A stretch of DNA of 9,388 nucleotides from Thermoplasmata archaeon (GTDB lineage Archaea > Thermoplasmatota > Thermoplasmata > Thermoplasmatales > Thermoplasmataceae), in assembly GCA_021801305.1 (NCBI GenBank), contig JAJYYD010000026.1, positions 1 through 9,388 of the forward strand. Direction: 5' to 3'. Position numbers and translations under genes: made by a program. Numbering within the stretch: position 1 is the first letter of the stretch; every line of letters starts with the position of its first letter. Shown here piece after piece: positions 1-5,483 of this stretch. The notes below the pieces were generated by a model, which saw only the letters and a list, made by a program, of their open reading frames with translations, searched no databases and was not told where the DNA came from.

Positions 1-105
1 TGTCTGGAGGTTCTTGTCAGTGAAAAGGATCACCATGGTTATCACGAAATCAATAACGAGAAGAAACCCAACTATTCTCCCTTTTGAATATGAGACTTCA
101 GCCAT
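1..105 (-). CDS. N-terminus of a membrane protein, cut by the left edge
   Basis: Reading leftward from an ATG at 103-105, the frame stays open to the window edge for 35 codons. The protein starts MAEVSYSKGRIVGFLLVIDF, and residues about 11-28 form one hydrophobic helix, so it is probably an N-terminal transmembrane segment with a short cytoplasmic tail. A TATA-like box (136-143, read on the minus strand) lies about 34 nt upstream of this ATG, which fits a nearly leaderless archaeal transcript and supports the start. The codons have the GC level of neighbouring genes rather than that of the AT-rich spacer beside it. The family cannot be named from 35 residues; a transporter N-terminus is one possibility. 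The rest lies outside the window. Confidence 0.6.
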   Translation of the reverse strand, partial: MAEVSYSKGRIVGFLLVIDFVITMVILFTDKNLQT

Positions 106-135
106 ACTTATCAAAATATTATTACGCTTTCATGC

Positions 136-143
136 TATTTAAA
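136..143 (-). promoter_or_regulatory. TATA-like box for the left-edge membrane gene
   Basis: TATTTAAA on the plus strand reads TTTAAATA on the minus strand, centred about 34 nt upstream of the ATG at 105. Archaeal TATA boxes sit about 26 nt before the transcription start, so the predicted leader is only a few nucleotides. Confidence 0.45.
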
Positions 144-195
144 CATAAGCAATAAAGTTTTTACACAAAATTTAATTAAAAAAATTTGTATTAAA

Positions 196-282
196 TCAGT
201 GTCCACTTGCCTCCATTCTATAATTTCCTTCTATCCCAGACTCCTGATGTAAAGTCGGTTCAGGAAAATCCGGATTTGTCAT
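196..282 (-). CDS. Possible 28-residue small protein or gene remnant
   Basis: On the minus strand, an ATG at 280-282 opens a 28-codon frame ending in TGA at 196-198. It begins MTNPDFPEPTLHQESG and ends NYRMEASGH. An in-frame ATG at 301-303 would add seven residues (MFPIAHF), and the frame is open back to a TAA at 334-336. The island is clearly less AT-rich than the sequence on both sides, and the composition is protein-like (Pro, Glu, Gly, His) rather than the Lys/Asn/Ile expected of random AT-rich DNA. A TATA-like tract (308-320) lies about 32 nt upstream of the ATG at 282, the same spacing as other promoters here. It could be a leaderless small protein, the C-terminal remnant of a decayed gene, or chance; no family is recognised. 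Confidence 0.27.
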   Translation of the reverse strand: MTNPDFPEPTLHQESGIEGNYRMEASGH

Positions 283-307
283 GAAATGAGCTATAGGGAA
301 CATATCA

Positions 308-320
308 TTTTTAAAAAATA
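308..320 (-). promoter_or_regulatory. Possible TATA box for the short minus-strand ORF
   Basis: The minus strand reads TATTTTTTAAAAA here, centred about 32 nt upstream of the ATG at 282. The spacing is right for a nearly leaderless archaeal transcript, but A/T tracts are common in this spacer. Confidence 0.22.
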
Positions 321-332
321 TCTTGTATTCTC

Positions 333-345
333 TTTAGCCATTATT
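333..345 (+). repeat. Left arm of a 13-bp perfect inverted repeat
   Basis: TTTAGCCATTATT at 333-345 is the exact reverse complement of AATAATGGCTAAA at 523-535. The arms are separated by 177 bp and the pairing stops abruptly at both ends of each arm. I see no target-site duplication outside the arms and no ORF between them. Confidence 0.6.
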
Positions 346-522
346 GTCAAAATAATCAATGATTCTCTGAAAAACAACTTTATGTCATTAACATAAATTT
401 TAAATTGAATTCAGTGTAAATTATATGTCATTAATAAAATTAATAAAAATTCCCATTTTCTCCAAAAATGGCTATTTAACAAGATTAACAAGCTAATTGG
501 TTTATTTTTTATGATTGTAAAT

Positions 523-535
523 AATAATGGCTAAA
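523..535 (-). repeat. Right arm of the 13-bp perfect inverted repeat
   Basis: AATAATGGCTAAA is the partner of 333-345. A shorter relative, AATGGCTA, occurs at 467-474 between the arms. The arm lies about 120 nt upstream of the regulator start at 654. Confidence 0.6.
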
Positions 536-540
536 ATAGC

Positions 541-555
541 ATCCTCCAGTAGGAT
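541..555. promoter_or_regulatory. 15-bp palindrome upstream of the GntR-type regulator
   Basis: ATCCT-CCAGT-AGGAT is a perfect 5-bp inverted repeat with a 5-nt spacer, a GC-containing patch in an AT-rich spacer about 100 nt before the regulator start. GntR-family dimers bind short palindromes and often control themselves, so it is a candidate operator. This is inference from position and symmetry only. Confidence 0.2.
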
Positions 556-576
556 TGATACGTGAAAATTAAGGAA

Positions 577-593
577 ATTATAATTTTTATAAT
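577..593. repeat. AT-only palindrome upstream of the regulator promoter
   Basis: ATTATAA-TTT-TTATAAT is a perfect 7-bp inverted repeat with a 3-nt spacer, lying about 30 nt upstream of the TATA-like box at 623-630. It could be an operator for the downstream regulator, but AT-only palindromes arise easily in such sequence. Confidence 0.25.
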
Positions 594-615
594 AATTTTT
601 TTTAATAATGCAAAA

Positions 616-630
616 GTGAAAGCTTAAGTA
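616..630 (+). promoter_or_regulatory. BRE/TATA promoter of the GntR-type regulator
   Basis: A purine-rich BRE-like stretch (GTGAAAG) precedes CTTAAGTA at 623-630, centred 27-28 nt upstream of the ATG at 654. That places the transcription start at or next to the start codon, a leaderless arrangement that supports 654 as the start. Confidence 0.55.
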
Positions 631-653
631 CGGGTGTATAATAATTTATTGTC

Positions 654-1316
654 ATGGAACAAAAAGTCAGCCTGTCTTCGCGTGCGTACGAATACATTTA
701 TAACAACATAGCTCAGGGAAAATTGAAGGTCGGTCAATACGTCAGCGAGGAAGTCATAGCCAACAAGCTAAAAATTAGCAGGACCCCCATAAGGGAAAGC
801 CTCATTGCCCTCAACAAGGAAGGGCTGCTTGAAAAGACAGGGAGATCATACAGGGTGATCATAGCATCCTCTGAAGATCTCATTGAGCTGTACGAAGCAA
901 GGAGAGTAATAGAAGCCGAAAATGCAAGGCTCTGTGCATTGAGGATCAGCAGGGAACAGCTCGCCGACTTTAAGAAATTCATGGCAGATGTAAGTACAAT
1001 CTACAGGCAGGGTTCCGTGCAATCATACAAGAAGGTTGATCTCGATGAGCAGTTCCATGATTTTATTGACAGAAACAGCGGAAACAAATACATGGAAAAA
1101 TACAGCAAAGAGATCCGGCGAAAACTGAAGATTGCAAGGCTCACTTTTTTTACCGTCCTGGATGTTTCTATGGAGGATTCAAGGGAGCACGAGTCAGTAT
1201 TCCAGGCAATCATGAACAGGGATCCATCAAAGGCTTTCGAAGAAATGACAAAGCACGAAGAGAATGTGATTAAATTCGTTAAAAATGAATTATTGCCAAC
1301 ACTCTACAAATTTTGA
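654..1316 (+). CDS. GntR-family transcriptional regulator, FadR/FCD type
   Basis: A 220-residue DNA-binding regulator with the domain order and length of the FadR subfamily. Residues about 8-68 form the GntR winged helix: the helix-turn-helix spans about 31-61 with the core ANKLKISRTPIRESL, followed by the wing. Residues about 74-215 are the helical FCD effector domain. Its metal site appears complete: D131 and H135 in DEQFH, H179 in REHESVF and H201 in TKHEENV, matching the Asp-plus-three-His pattern of FCD proteins, which bind metal and usually a small carboxylate. Such proteins act as dimers and often repress their own or a neighbouring catabolic operon. A TATA-like box about 27 nt upstream indicates a leaderless mRNA starting at this ATG. 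A membrane protein gene follows 16 nt after the stop, probably co-transcribed. The FCD type is much commoner in bacteria than archaea, so old transfer is possible. The effector and targets are unknown. Confidence 0.92.
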   Translation: MEQKVSLSSRAYEYIYNNIAQGKLKVGQYVSEEVIANKLKISRTPIRESLIALNKEGLLEKTGRSYRVIIASSEDLIELYEARRVIEAENARLCALRISREQLADFKKFMADVSTIYRQGSVQSYKKVDLDEQFHDFIDRNSGNKYMEKYSKEIRRKLKIARLTFFTVLDVSMEDSREHESVFQAIMNRDPSKAFEEMTKHEENVIKFVKNELLPTLYKF

Positions 1317-1332
1317 TCCCACAAGCAGAAAC

Positions 1333-1764
1333 ATGGGCAAGAGTTATATCGGTCAAATATATCCAAAAATGTTGAAGAGTAACACTTTCCTTTCGCTTCT
1401 GCTGTTTGCGGATGCAGTTGTAATGATTATTGGTGGATACATATTGAGGGTAAACGGACTTGTTCCATTATGGCTCACAATTGCAACATATGCATCTGTG
1501 GTCGTTATAGTACTTGTTGCTTATCTTGTGCTGATTGGAAACAAAAAGGCGCAGTTGTTGGGTTTCATACTTGGCTTTGTAGCAATGGCGGTCTCTACAA
1601 ATCCTGCGCATATAACGGCCCTGAAGGAATTTGGCAGCACAATGCCCTTGAGCGAGGCGGATATCACAATGATCCTGGGGTTCTATCTGCTTCCAGTTAT
1701 CTATATCGTGAAATATGGCTTGTCATTCAGGACTGAAAGAAAAGCAGGAACCATATCACAATAA
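1333..1764 (+). CDS. Small four-helix membrane protein of unknown function
   Basis: From the ATG at 1333 the protein has 143 residues and four predicted membrane helices at about residues 19-38, 44-68, 73-89 and 109-129, with short loops and a charged C-terminal tail ending RTERKAGTISQ. I recognise no family, active-site motif or cofactor motif. The start is uncertain. An in-frame ATG at 1285 would overlap the regulator by 32 nt and add a non-hydrophobic leader; an ATG at 1369 also leaves all four helices intact (131 residues). I prefer 1333 because it lies 16 nt after the regulator stop and a TACAAATTT box is centred about 25 nt upstream. No Shine-Dalgarno site is visible for any option. Its position right behind the regulator suggests a shared transcript and possible control by that protein. 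Confidence 0.72.
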   Translation: MGKSYIGQIYPKMLKSNTFLSLLLFADAVVMIIGGYILRVNGLVPLWLTIATYASVVVIVLVAYLVLIGNKKAQLLGFILGFVAMAVSTNPAHITALKEFGSTMPLSEADITMILGFYLLPVIYIVKYGLSFRTERKAGTISQ

Positions 1765-1803
1765 AAATGAGCGTAAAATTATTCAAAAGGGAAGATCAGT
1801 AAG

Positions 1804-1815
1804 AAATTTTAATAA
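1804..1815 (+). promoter_or_regulatory. Possible TATA box before the TTG-start membrane gene
   Basis: AAATTTTAATAA lies about 40 nt upstream of the proposed TTG at 1851, which would give a leader of roughly 15 nt. The match is loose, and the gene may instead be read from the upstream operon. Confidence 0.3.
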
Positions 1816-1850
1816 CTGTTCCGGATGATAGTCACTGCGGGGCAGATTCA

Positions 1851-2414
1851 TTGTTCAGGATCTTCGAAACAGGTGAAAGTATATACAACTCGGTTTATGC
1901 CCAGGTCCTGTCGCATAAGCTGGTATCATTCCTTGCAATAGTTGTTATATTCCTCTCGAGGAAAATTGTAAGGGCCCTTCATGGGGGGAGGTTCACGGGA
2001 AGAAGCCTCGTTGTAGGTCCGCTGCTTTACATAATATTCACAATAGCAGCAGATTACGGAATAAGCCTCTTAAGCACAATTTTTGTAATCCTGGCATTTC
2101 TGTTTGGAATGTACATTTCAATTCATACTGGAAAAGGTGTTACATTCTTCACCAGGAACGACCTTCCATATTACAAGAGGCCACTCTGGGTAATCGGAGT
2201 TTGGTCCATTGCTTTCATAGGAAGAATGGTTATTATTTTCTACTTCCCGGGGTATGACGATTCTTTCTTTTCGGTACTGCTTGGATTTGCCACGGGCCTG
2301 ATCATAGGGGAGGCAATGCAGATAGCCTGGCAGCATAGGCGTGTAGCGTCCAGAAAAAAAGGGGTGCAGGAGAATAAATCACTTTTTCTGAGTCTGGTGA
2401 AGAAATCCAAATGA
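1851..2414 (+). CDS. Polytopic membrane protein of unknown function, TTG start
   Basis: A 187-residue protein with about five membrane helices at roughly 24-40, 52-68, 71-91, 111-133 and 139-159, and a Lys/Arg-rich C-terminal tail (about 162-187), probably cytoplasmic. The arrangement of Arg residues and the stretch YYKRPLWVIGVWSIAFIGR (107-125) recalls CcdC/DUF1453-type membrane proteins, but this is an impression, not a firm match. The start is odd. No in-frame ATG exists between the TAA at 1800-1802 and this point, and the first internal ATG lies far inside the helices, so TTG at 1851 is the best start. It follows the previous membrane protein by 86 nt on the same strand and may belong to the regulator's transcription unit or have its own weak promoter. 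Confidence 0.7.
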   Translation: MFRIFETGESIYNSVYAQVLSHKLVSFLAIVVIFLSRKIVRALHGGRFTGRSLVVGPLLYIIFTIAADYGISLLSTIFVILAFLFGMYISIHTGKGVTFFTRNDLPYYKRPLWVIGVWSIAFIGRMVIIFYFPGYDDSFFSVLLGFATGLIIGEAMQIAWQHRRVASRKKGVQENKSLFLSLVKKSK

Positions 2415-2550
2415 GAACATTCCGGCATATCATGTCAGTGATGGAGTAAATGTTCCATAAATTTTGAAGACAGAACACAATCCAACCGCATATCATGAGC
2501 ATAAGTCAGGCCGGATCAGACTTTCCATTCAAGAAACAGTCATACAGCAA

Positions 2551-2559
2551 TATCTAAAT
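2551..2559 (+). promoter_or_regulatory. TATA-like box of the acetamidase/formamidase gene
   Basis: TATCTAAAT is centred about 27 nt upstream of the ATG at 2582, which predicts transcription beginning at the start codon. No Shine-Dalgarno sequence precedes the ATG, as expected for a leaderless mRNA. Confidence 0.5.
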
Positions 2560-2581
2560 CCATTCTTGTCAATTCTCATCC

Positions 2582-3511
2582 ATGAAAACACTGGATGGAC
2601 GCAACGAGAAAAACCTTCACTTTAAGTGGTCCCCTGAAGTAAAACCCGTAATCCGGATTGAACCTGGTGAACTCCTTGAGGTTATAGTGCCGGATTCCTC
2701 CACAATGCAGATCAAAAGGGAATCGGAACTCAGTGACCTTGGGGCAATCGACAGCAGCAAATTCGATGCTGCCGTTGGGGCCATAGAAGTTGCCGGATCC
2801 AGGAAAGGGGACACACTTGAAGTGACAATAGTGGATATATCCCCAGATTCGTGGGGTTGGACTGCAATAATGAACGATTTCGGTCTTCTCAAGAACAGGT
2901 TTCCTGAATCACTGGTAATATGGGATATTTCCGGCGGTGTGGCAAAATCTTCGTCAGATTTCCTGAAGGATGTTACCATACCAGTCAGGCCATTTCTTGG
3001 TATTATAGGGACCGCTCCTGAAAAAGGGAGTTTCGGAATGATCCCTCCCCAGAGGTTCGGGGGGAACATGGACAACAAGATGAACTGCAGTGGTGCCAGA
3101 ATTCTACTTCCGGTTAACATAGACGGAGCAATGCTCTCAATTTCAGATCCTCACGCATCGCAGGGAGACGGTGAGATATGCGGAACTGCCATAGAGATCT
3201 CAGCCACAGTCAGGTTAAAGGTTAGAATTATAAAGGGAAGGCAGACACTGGATCCGGTGGTATATTCGAGGAACCAGGAATCGGGAAGCCTGATGTGCGC
3301 CATGGGAATAGATTCTGACCTGCACCAGGCATCTGTTAAGGCTGCAGAGAACATGATCCAGCAGCTTTCACTTTCCGGATTCAAGCCGGAAGAGGCTTAC
3401 ATACTTTGCAGTGTCGCCGGTGACCTTAGGATATCCGAGATCGTGGACGAGCCCAACTTCGTGGTTAGCATGTGCCTTCCGACGGGCGTGCTGAAACCGG
3501 AATTACGCTGA
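2582..3511 (+). CDS. fmdA: Acetamidase/formamidase family amidohydrolase
   Basis: A 309-residue cytoplasmic enzyme of the FmdA/AmdA family, which hydrolyses formamide, acetamide or similar short amides to ammonia and the acid. Family signatures are intact: PPQRFGGNMDN at about 155-165 and SDPHASQGDGEICGTAIE at about 188-205, which carries the His, Asp, Glu and Cys typical of the metal-dependent active region. An upstream GTAPEKGS segment (143-150) also fits. The length matches the shorter prokaryotic amidases of about 300 residues. The ATG at 2582 is supported by a TATA-like box 27 nt upstream. The gene stands alone on its strand and ends 3 bp from the end of a convergent MFS transporter. The likely role is nitrogen or carbon supply from amides; the exact substrate cannot be read from sequence. 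The symbol refers to the family. Confidence 0.93.
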   Translation: MKTLDGRNEKNLHFKWSPEVKPVIRIEPGELLEVIVPDSSTMQIKRESELSDLGAIDSSKFDAAVGAIEVAGSRKGDTLEVTIVDISPDSWGWTAIMNDFGLLKNRFPESLVIWDISGGVAKSSSDFLKDVTIPVRPFLGIIGTAPEKGSFGMIPPQRFGGNMDNKMNCSGARILLPVNIDGAMLSISDPHASQGDGEICGTAIEISATVRLKVRIIKGRQTLDPVVYSRNQESGSLMCAMGIDSDLHQASVKAAENMIQQLSLSGFKPEEAYILCSVAGDLRISEIVDEPNFVVSMCLPTGVLKPELR

Positions 3512-3514
3512 AGT

Positions 3515-4672
3515 CTAGGCAACCGATATTTCAAGCTCTTTCCTGACAGAGCTCCTGAGGAATGCCACCAGGGTGATGATCGAAAGAAGTCCCAGGAATA
3601 TCCATGAATAGATGTAGCCATACGCCTGTATAAACCCGAATATGTATGGAACCGTGGATCCTATTCCGATCTGGATGGAATTTATGAGCCCAAGGCTCAG
3701 GGCAATGTATGTTTTATCTGTCTCTATTCTCGCCACAACTGCGTATTCGAGCGATATTACGAGGGTTGCAAACATTCCTTCAAAGGCAATGATAATCCAC
3801 AGGCCATAATACCCTGTGAAGGGAATTATGATGATGGCTATTCCTATGAGTATGCTTGCAACAATTGATATCCTGATAACATTGAATTTTTTAACCAGTC
3901 CGGATATGACTCCCCCCGCAATACCGAACATCAGGATCATGCCACCCATGATTCCTGCTATGTAGTCCTGTATGCCTGTGCTCTGAGCATATGTTGAGAA
4001 ATATTCCGGGAAAGTATAGTTGAGGGCCCACAGTCCAACAAAACCAATAGCCACAATCCATATCTTCCGGTTGAGGATCCTCTCCTTCAACGCAGAGAAC
4101 TGTATCTTTGTGTATCTTTTTGATGCAGGCAGGACAATGAATGTGAAAACTGTAACAATCAGCATGGCAATGCCCGAGATCAGGAAGTCAGATCTCCAGC
4201 CATATATTTCCACTATGGGAGTGAAAAGGATTATGCCAGCCCCTGCTCCTATGTTGTAGGACGAGTTGTAGATGCCTATCATTGCGGTCAGTTTTGCTGA
4301 GTACAGCTCACCAAGTATCCCTATGGCAGTTGAAAAATAAAGTGCAGCTCCAACTCCAACAGCAAACCTGAGAATGACCAGGATGATGAAGCTGGGAGAA
4401 TATGCACACCCGATTACGGCAAACGACATTATGAAAATGCCTGTCATGGCTGTCCTCTTTGCACCAATCCTTGAAGATATGACACCTGCAGGTAGCTGGA
4501 ATATTCCTGCACCAATGAGGAATGATGAAAGAAGAAGGCCGGTCTCTCCAAGATTGACGCCAAAGGTTTGTCCTATTGGGACCAGTGCCGGGGATATGTT
4601 GAACCAGTTCAGGGAATAAAATACCCTTGAAAGCATGATGGAAAATCCTGAAATTCCCCTCGAAACCGCCAC
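3515..4672 (-). CDS. MFS transporter, substrate unknown
   Basis: A 385-residue integral membrane carrier with about 12 hydrophobic helices, the normal size and layout of the major facilitator superfamily. The loop after helix 2 carries a degenerate motif A, GVISSRIGAKR at about 63-73, where the usual Asp is Ser. Helix 4 has LRFAVGVGAA (101-110), and a Gly-rich motif-C-like segment, YNSSYNIGAGAG, lies at about 135-146 in helix 5. A charged central loop separates the two six-helix halves (about 183-203). The start is GTG at 4670-4672, supported by a GAGGT Shine-Dalgarno sequence (4682-4686) nine nucleotides upstream and a TATA-like box further back. It converges with fmdA with 3 bp between stop codons, and is divergent from the RPA operon. 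A role in exporting or importing a small organic anion or amide is possible but unproved. Confidence 0.88.
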   Translation of the reverse strand: MAVSRGISGFSIMLSRVFYSLNWFNISPALVPIGQTFGVNLGETGLLLSSFLIGAGIFQLPAGVISSRIGAKRTAMTGIFIMSFAVIGCAYSPSFIILVILRFAVGVGAALYFSTAIGILGELYSAKLTAMIGIYNSSYNIGAGAGIILFTPIVEIYGWRSDFLISGIAMLIVTVFTFIVLPASKRYTKIQFSALKERILNRKIWIVAIGFVGLWALNYTFPEYFSTYAQSTGIQDYIAGIMGGMILMFGIAGGVISGLVKKFNVIRISIVASILIGIAIIIIPFTGYYGLWIIIAFEGMFATLVISLEYAVVARIETDKTYIALSLGLINSIQIGIGSTVPYIFGFIQAYGYIYSWIFLGLLSIITLVAFLRSSVRKELEISVA

Positions 4673-4681
4673 TTGAACTGG

Positions 4682-4686
4682 ACCTC
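4682..4686 (-). promoter_or_regulatory. Shine-Dalgarno site deciding the GTG start of the MFS gene
   Basis: ACCTC on the plus strand reads GAGGT on the minus strand, nine nucleotides before the GTG at 4672. The GTG is the first plausible start in frame, and this site favours it over the internal ATG twelve codons later. Confidence 0.5.
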
Positions 4687-4706
4687 ACGGGTGAATGTTT
4701 TTTGAG

Positions 4707-4714
4707 TATTTACA
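4707..4714 (-). promoter_or_regulatory. TATA-like box of the minus-strand MFS transporter
   Basis: TATTTACA on the plus strand reads TGTAAATA on the minus strand, centred about 38 nt upstream of the GTG start. That gives a leader of roughly 12 nt containing the GAGGT site. Confidence 0.42.
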
Positions 4715-4828
4715 TTGAATGGGTTTATTCCAGGCGAACCGGGATCATGATCTTCTCTACGCCAACAGGACTCGCCATTCATTCAGGTGATTATATCGAT
4801 CCGCCCATATGAACGGGGAATCAAAAAG

Positions 4829-4837
4829 AAATATATT
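4829..4837 (+). promoter_or_regulatory. TATA-like box of the RPA operon
   Basis: AAATATATT, preceded by a purine-rich AAAAAG stretch, is centred about 32 nt upstream of the ATG at 4865. The predicted transcription start falls a few nucleotides before that ATG and after the GTG at 4787 and ATG at 4844, which argues for the shorter protein. Confidence 0.5.
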
Positions 4838-4864
4838 GCCTTAATGTATAGTGATATAGTATTT

Positions 4865-5470
4865 ATGGTAGACAAAAACGATATAAAATCATGGCTTGAA
4901 AATGGAACTGATGACTCCAAAAGCCTTGTAGGGATGAAATGGCAGATCGACGAGGGGGAGAACTACATGATCCTGATGAATGAAAAACTGCCCTTCAGGA
5001 TTTACATGGCATATTTTGGTAATTACCTGGAGATATTCCTGAAAACAGGAATAGAAACTGCAGTTATGGAAAATCAGCCAAGGCTTGCAACCTACAGATC
5101 GCTCCTTATACTGAACAAGCAGATAGATCTGGTGAAGTTCATGATTGACGGGATAAACGAGGAAATAGTCTTGAGGACGGATTTCGAGACTTCAAGTTTC
5201 ACCAAGGAAGAACTGGAAGATGCGCTGAATATTCTCCTGTCGTCTATATACGTTCTTGTAAGGACACTCAAACTGGAGGACCAGTTCAATCAGAGCATAG
5301 CCGAACGGATGATCATGATGGTTCAGGAAATGCTTGCCCAGGGAAAGAGCCCGGAGGATGTCAAAAATTACCTGATAACAAAGGTCGGATTGAGCAAGGA
5401 GGAAGCCGAACAGGTAATGAACAGATTTACAGGGAAGAAAGGGGGAACAAGTACAGGCATGTATGCCTGA
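4865..5470 (+). CDS. YbjN / type III chaperone-like protein in the RPA operon
   Basis: From the ATG at 4865 the protein has 201 residues and no membrane segment or signal peptide. Residues about 1-135 resemble the YbjN / type III secretion chaperone-like fold: an alternating beta region (MILMNEKLPFRIYMAYFGNY), a YRSLLILNKQIDLVKF segment (77-92), a strand in EEIVLRTDFE, then FTKEELEDALNILLSSIYVL (112-131). A second helical part, about 143-188, has two amphipathic helices around a GKSPEDVKNYL turn and may form a small protein-binding module. GTG 4787 and ATG 4844 are alternative starts, but the TATA box at 4829-4837 favours 4865. RPA begins 13 nt after the stop, so co-transcription is likely. 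The fold call is by eye, and the link to RPA is by position only. It might assist assembly or regulation of the RPA complex, or simply share its promoter. Confidence 0.7.
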   Translation: MVDKNDIKSWLENGTDDSKSLVGMKWQIDEGENYMILMNEKLPFRIYMAYFGNYLEIFLKTGIETAVMENQPRLATYRSLLILNKQIDLVKFMIDGINEEIVLRTDFETSSFTKEELEDALNILLSSIYVLVRTLKLEDQFNQSIAERMIMMVQEMLAQGKSPEDVKNYLITKVGLSKEEAEQVMNRFTGKKGGTSTGMYA

Positions 5471-5471
5471 T

Positions 5472-5475
5472 GGAG
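5472..5475 (+). promoter_or_regulatory. Shine-Dalgarno site of the RPA gene
   Basis: GGAG lies eight nucleotides before the ATG at 5484, in the 13-nt gap after the upstream stop codon. It supports this start and translation from a polycistronic mRNA. Confidence 0.5.
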
Positions 5476-5483
5476 ACTGAATC

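Larger units (their letters stand above)
106..653. other. 548-nt AT-rich intergenic region between divergent genes
   Basis: No long ORF or recognisable RNA gene is present. The stretch is strongly AT-rich except for a more GC-balanced island at about 196-300, which holds a short minus-strand ORF. It also contains a 13-bp perfect inverted repeat (333-345 and 523-535), a 15-bp palindrome (541-555), an AT-only 17-bp palindrome (577-593) and two promoter-like sites at its ends. It is the longest non-coding stretch in the window and separates the left-edge gene from the divergently transcribed GntR-type regulator. Confidence 0.7.

Noticed and set aside
421..456. 11-codon minus-strand ORF preceded by GGAG
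   Set aside because: The peptide MGIFINFINDI is only what AT-rich DNA gives by chance, and the TATA-like site is too close to the ATG.
1285..1332. Upstream ATG extending the four-helix membrane protein into the regulator gene
   Set aside because: The added 16 residues are hydrophilic, overlap the regulator by 32 nt and have no promoter or ribosome-binding signal; later ATGs retain every helix.
2495..2557. 20-codon plus-strand ORF (MSISQAGSDFPFKKQSYSNI) upstream of the acetamidase gene
   Set aside because: It overlaps the acetamidase TATA box, has no Shine-Dalgarno site and only a loose TATA-like stretch upstream; too short to support alone.
2617..3120. 167-residue minus-strand ORF
   Set aside because: It lies wholly antisense to the acetamidase/formamidase, whose conserved motifs prove the plus-strand frame; the antisense peptide is Ser/Pro-rich and resembles no family.
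4308..4688. 126-residue minus-strand ORF in another frame of the MFS gene
   Set aside because: It overlaps the N-terminal third of the MFS transporter in a different frame; the Cys/His/Ser-rich peptide looks like a frame shadow.
4743..4752. GATCATGATC palindrome between the divergent MFS and RPA-operon promoters
   Set aside because: A 10-bp palindrome built of repeated GATC is easily found by chance and is not placed next to either TATA box.
4787..4864. GTG at 4787 and ATG at 4844 as starts of the YbjN-like protein
   Set aside because: The TATA-like box at 4829-4837 would place transcription start after both codons; the ATG at 4865 fits the expected spacing.
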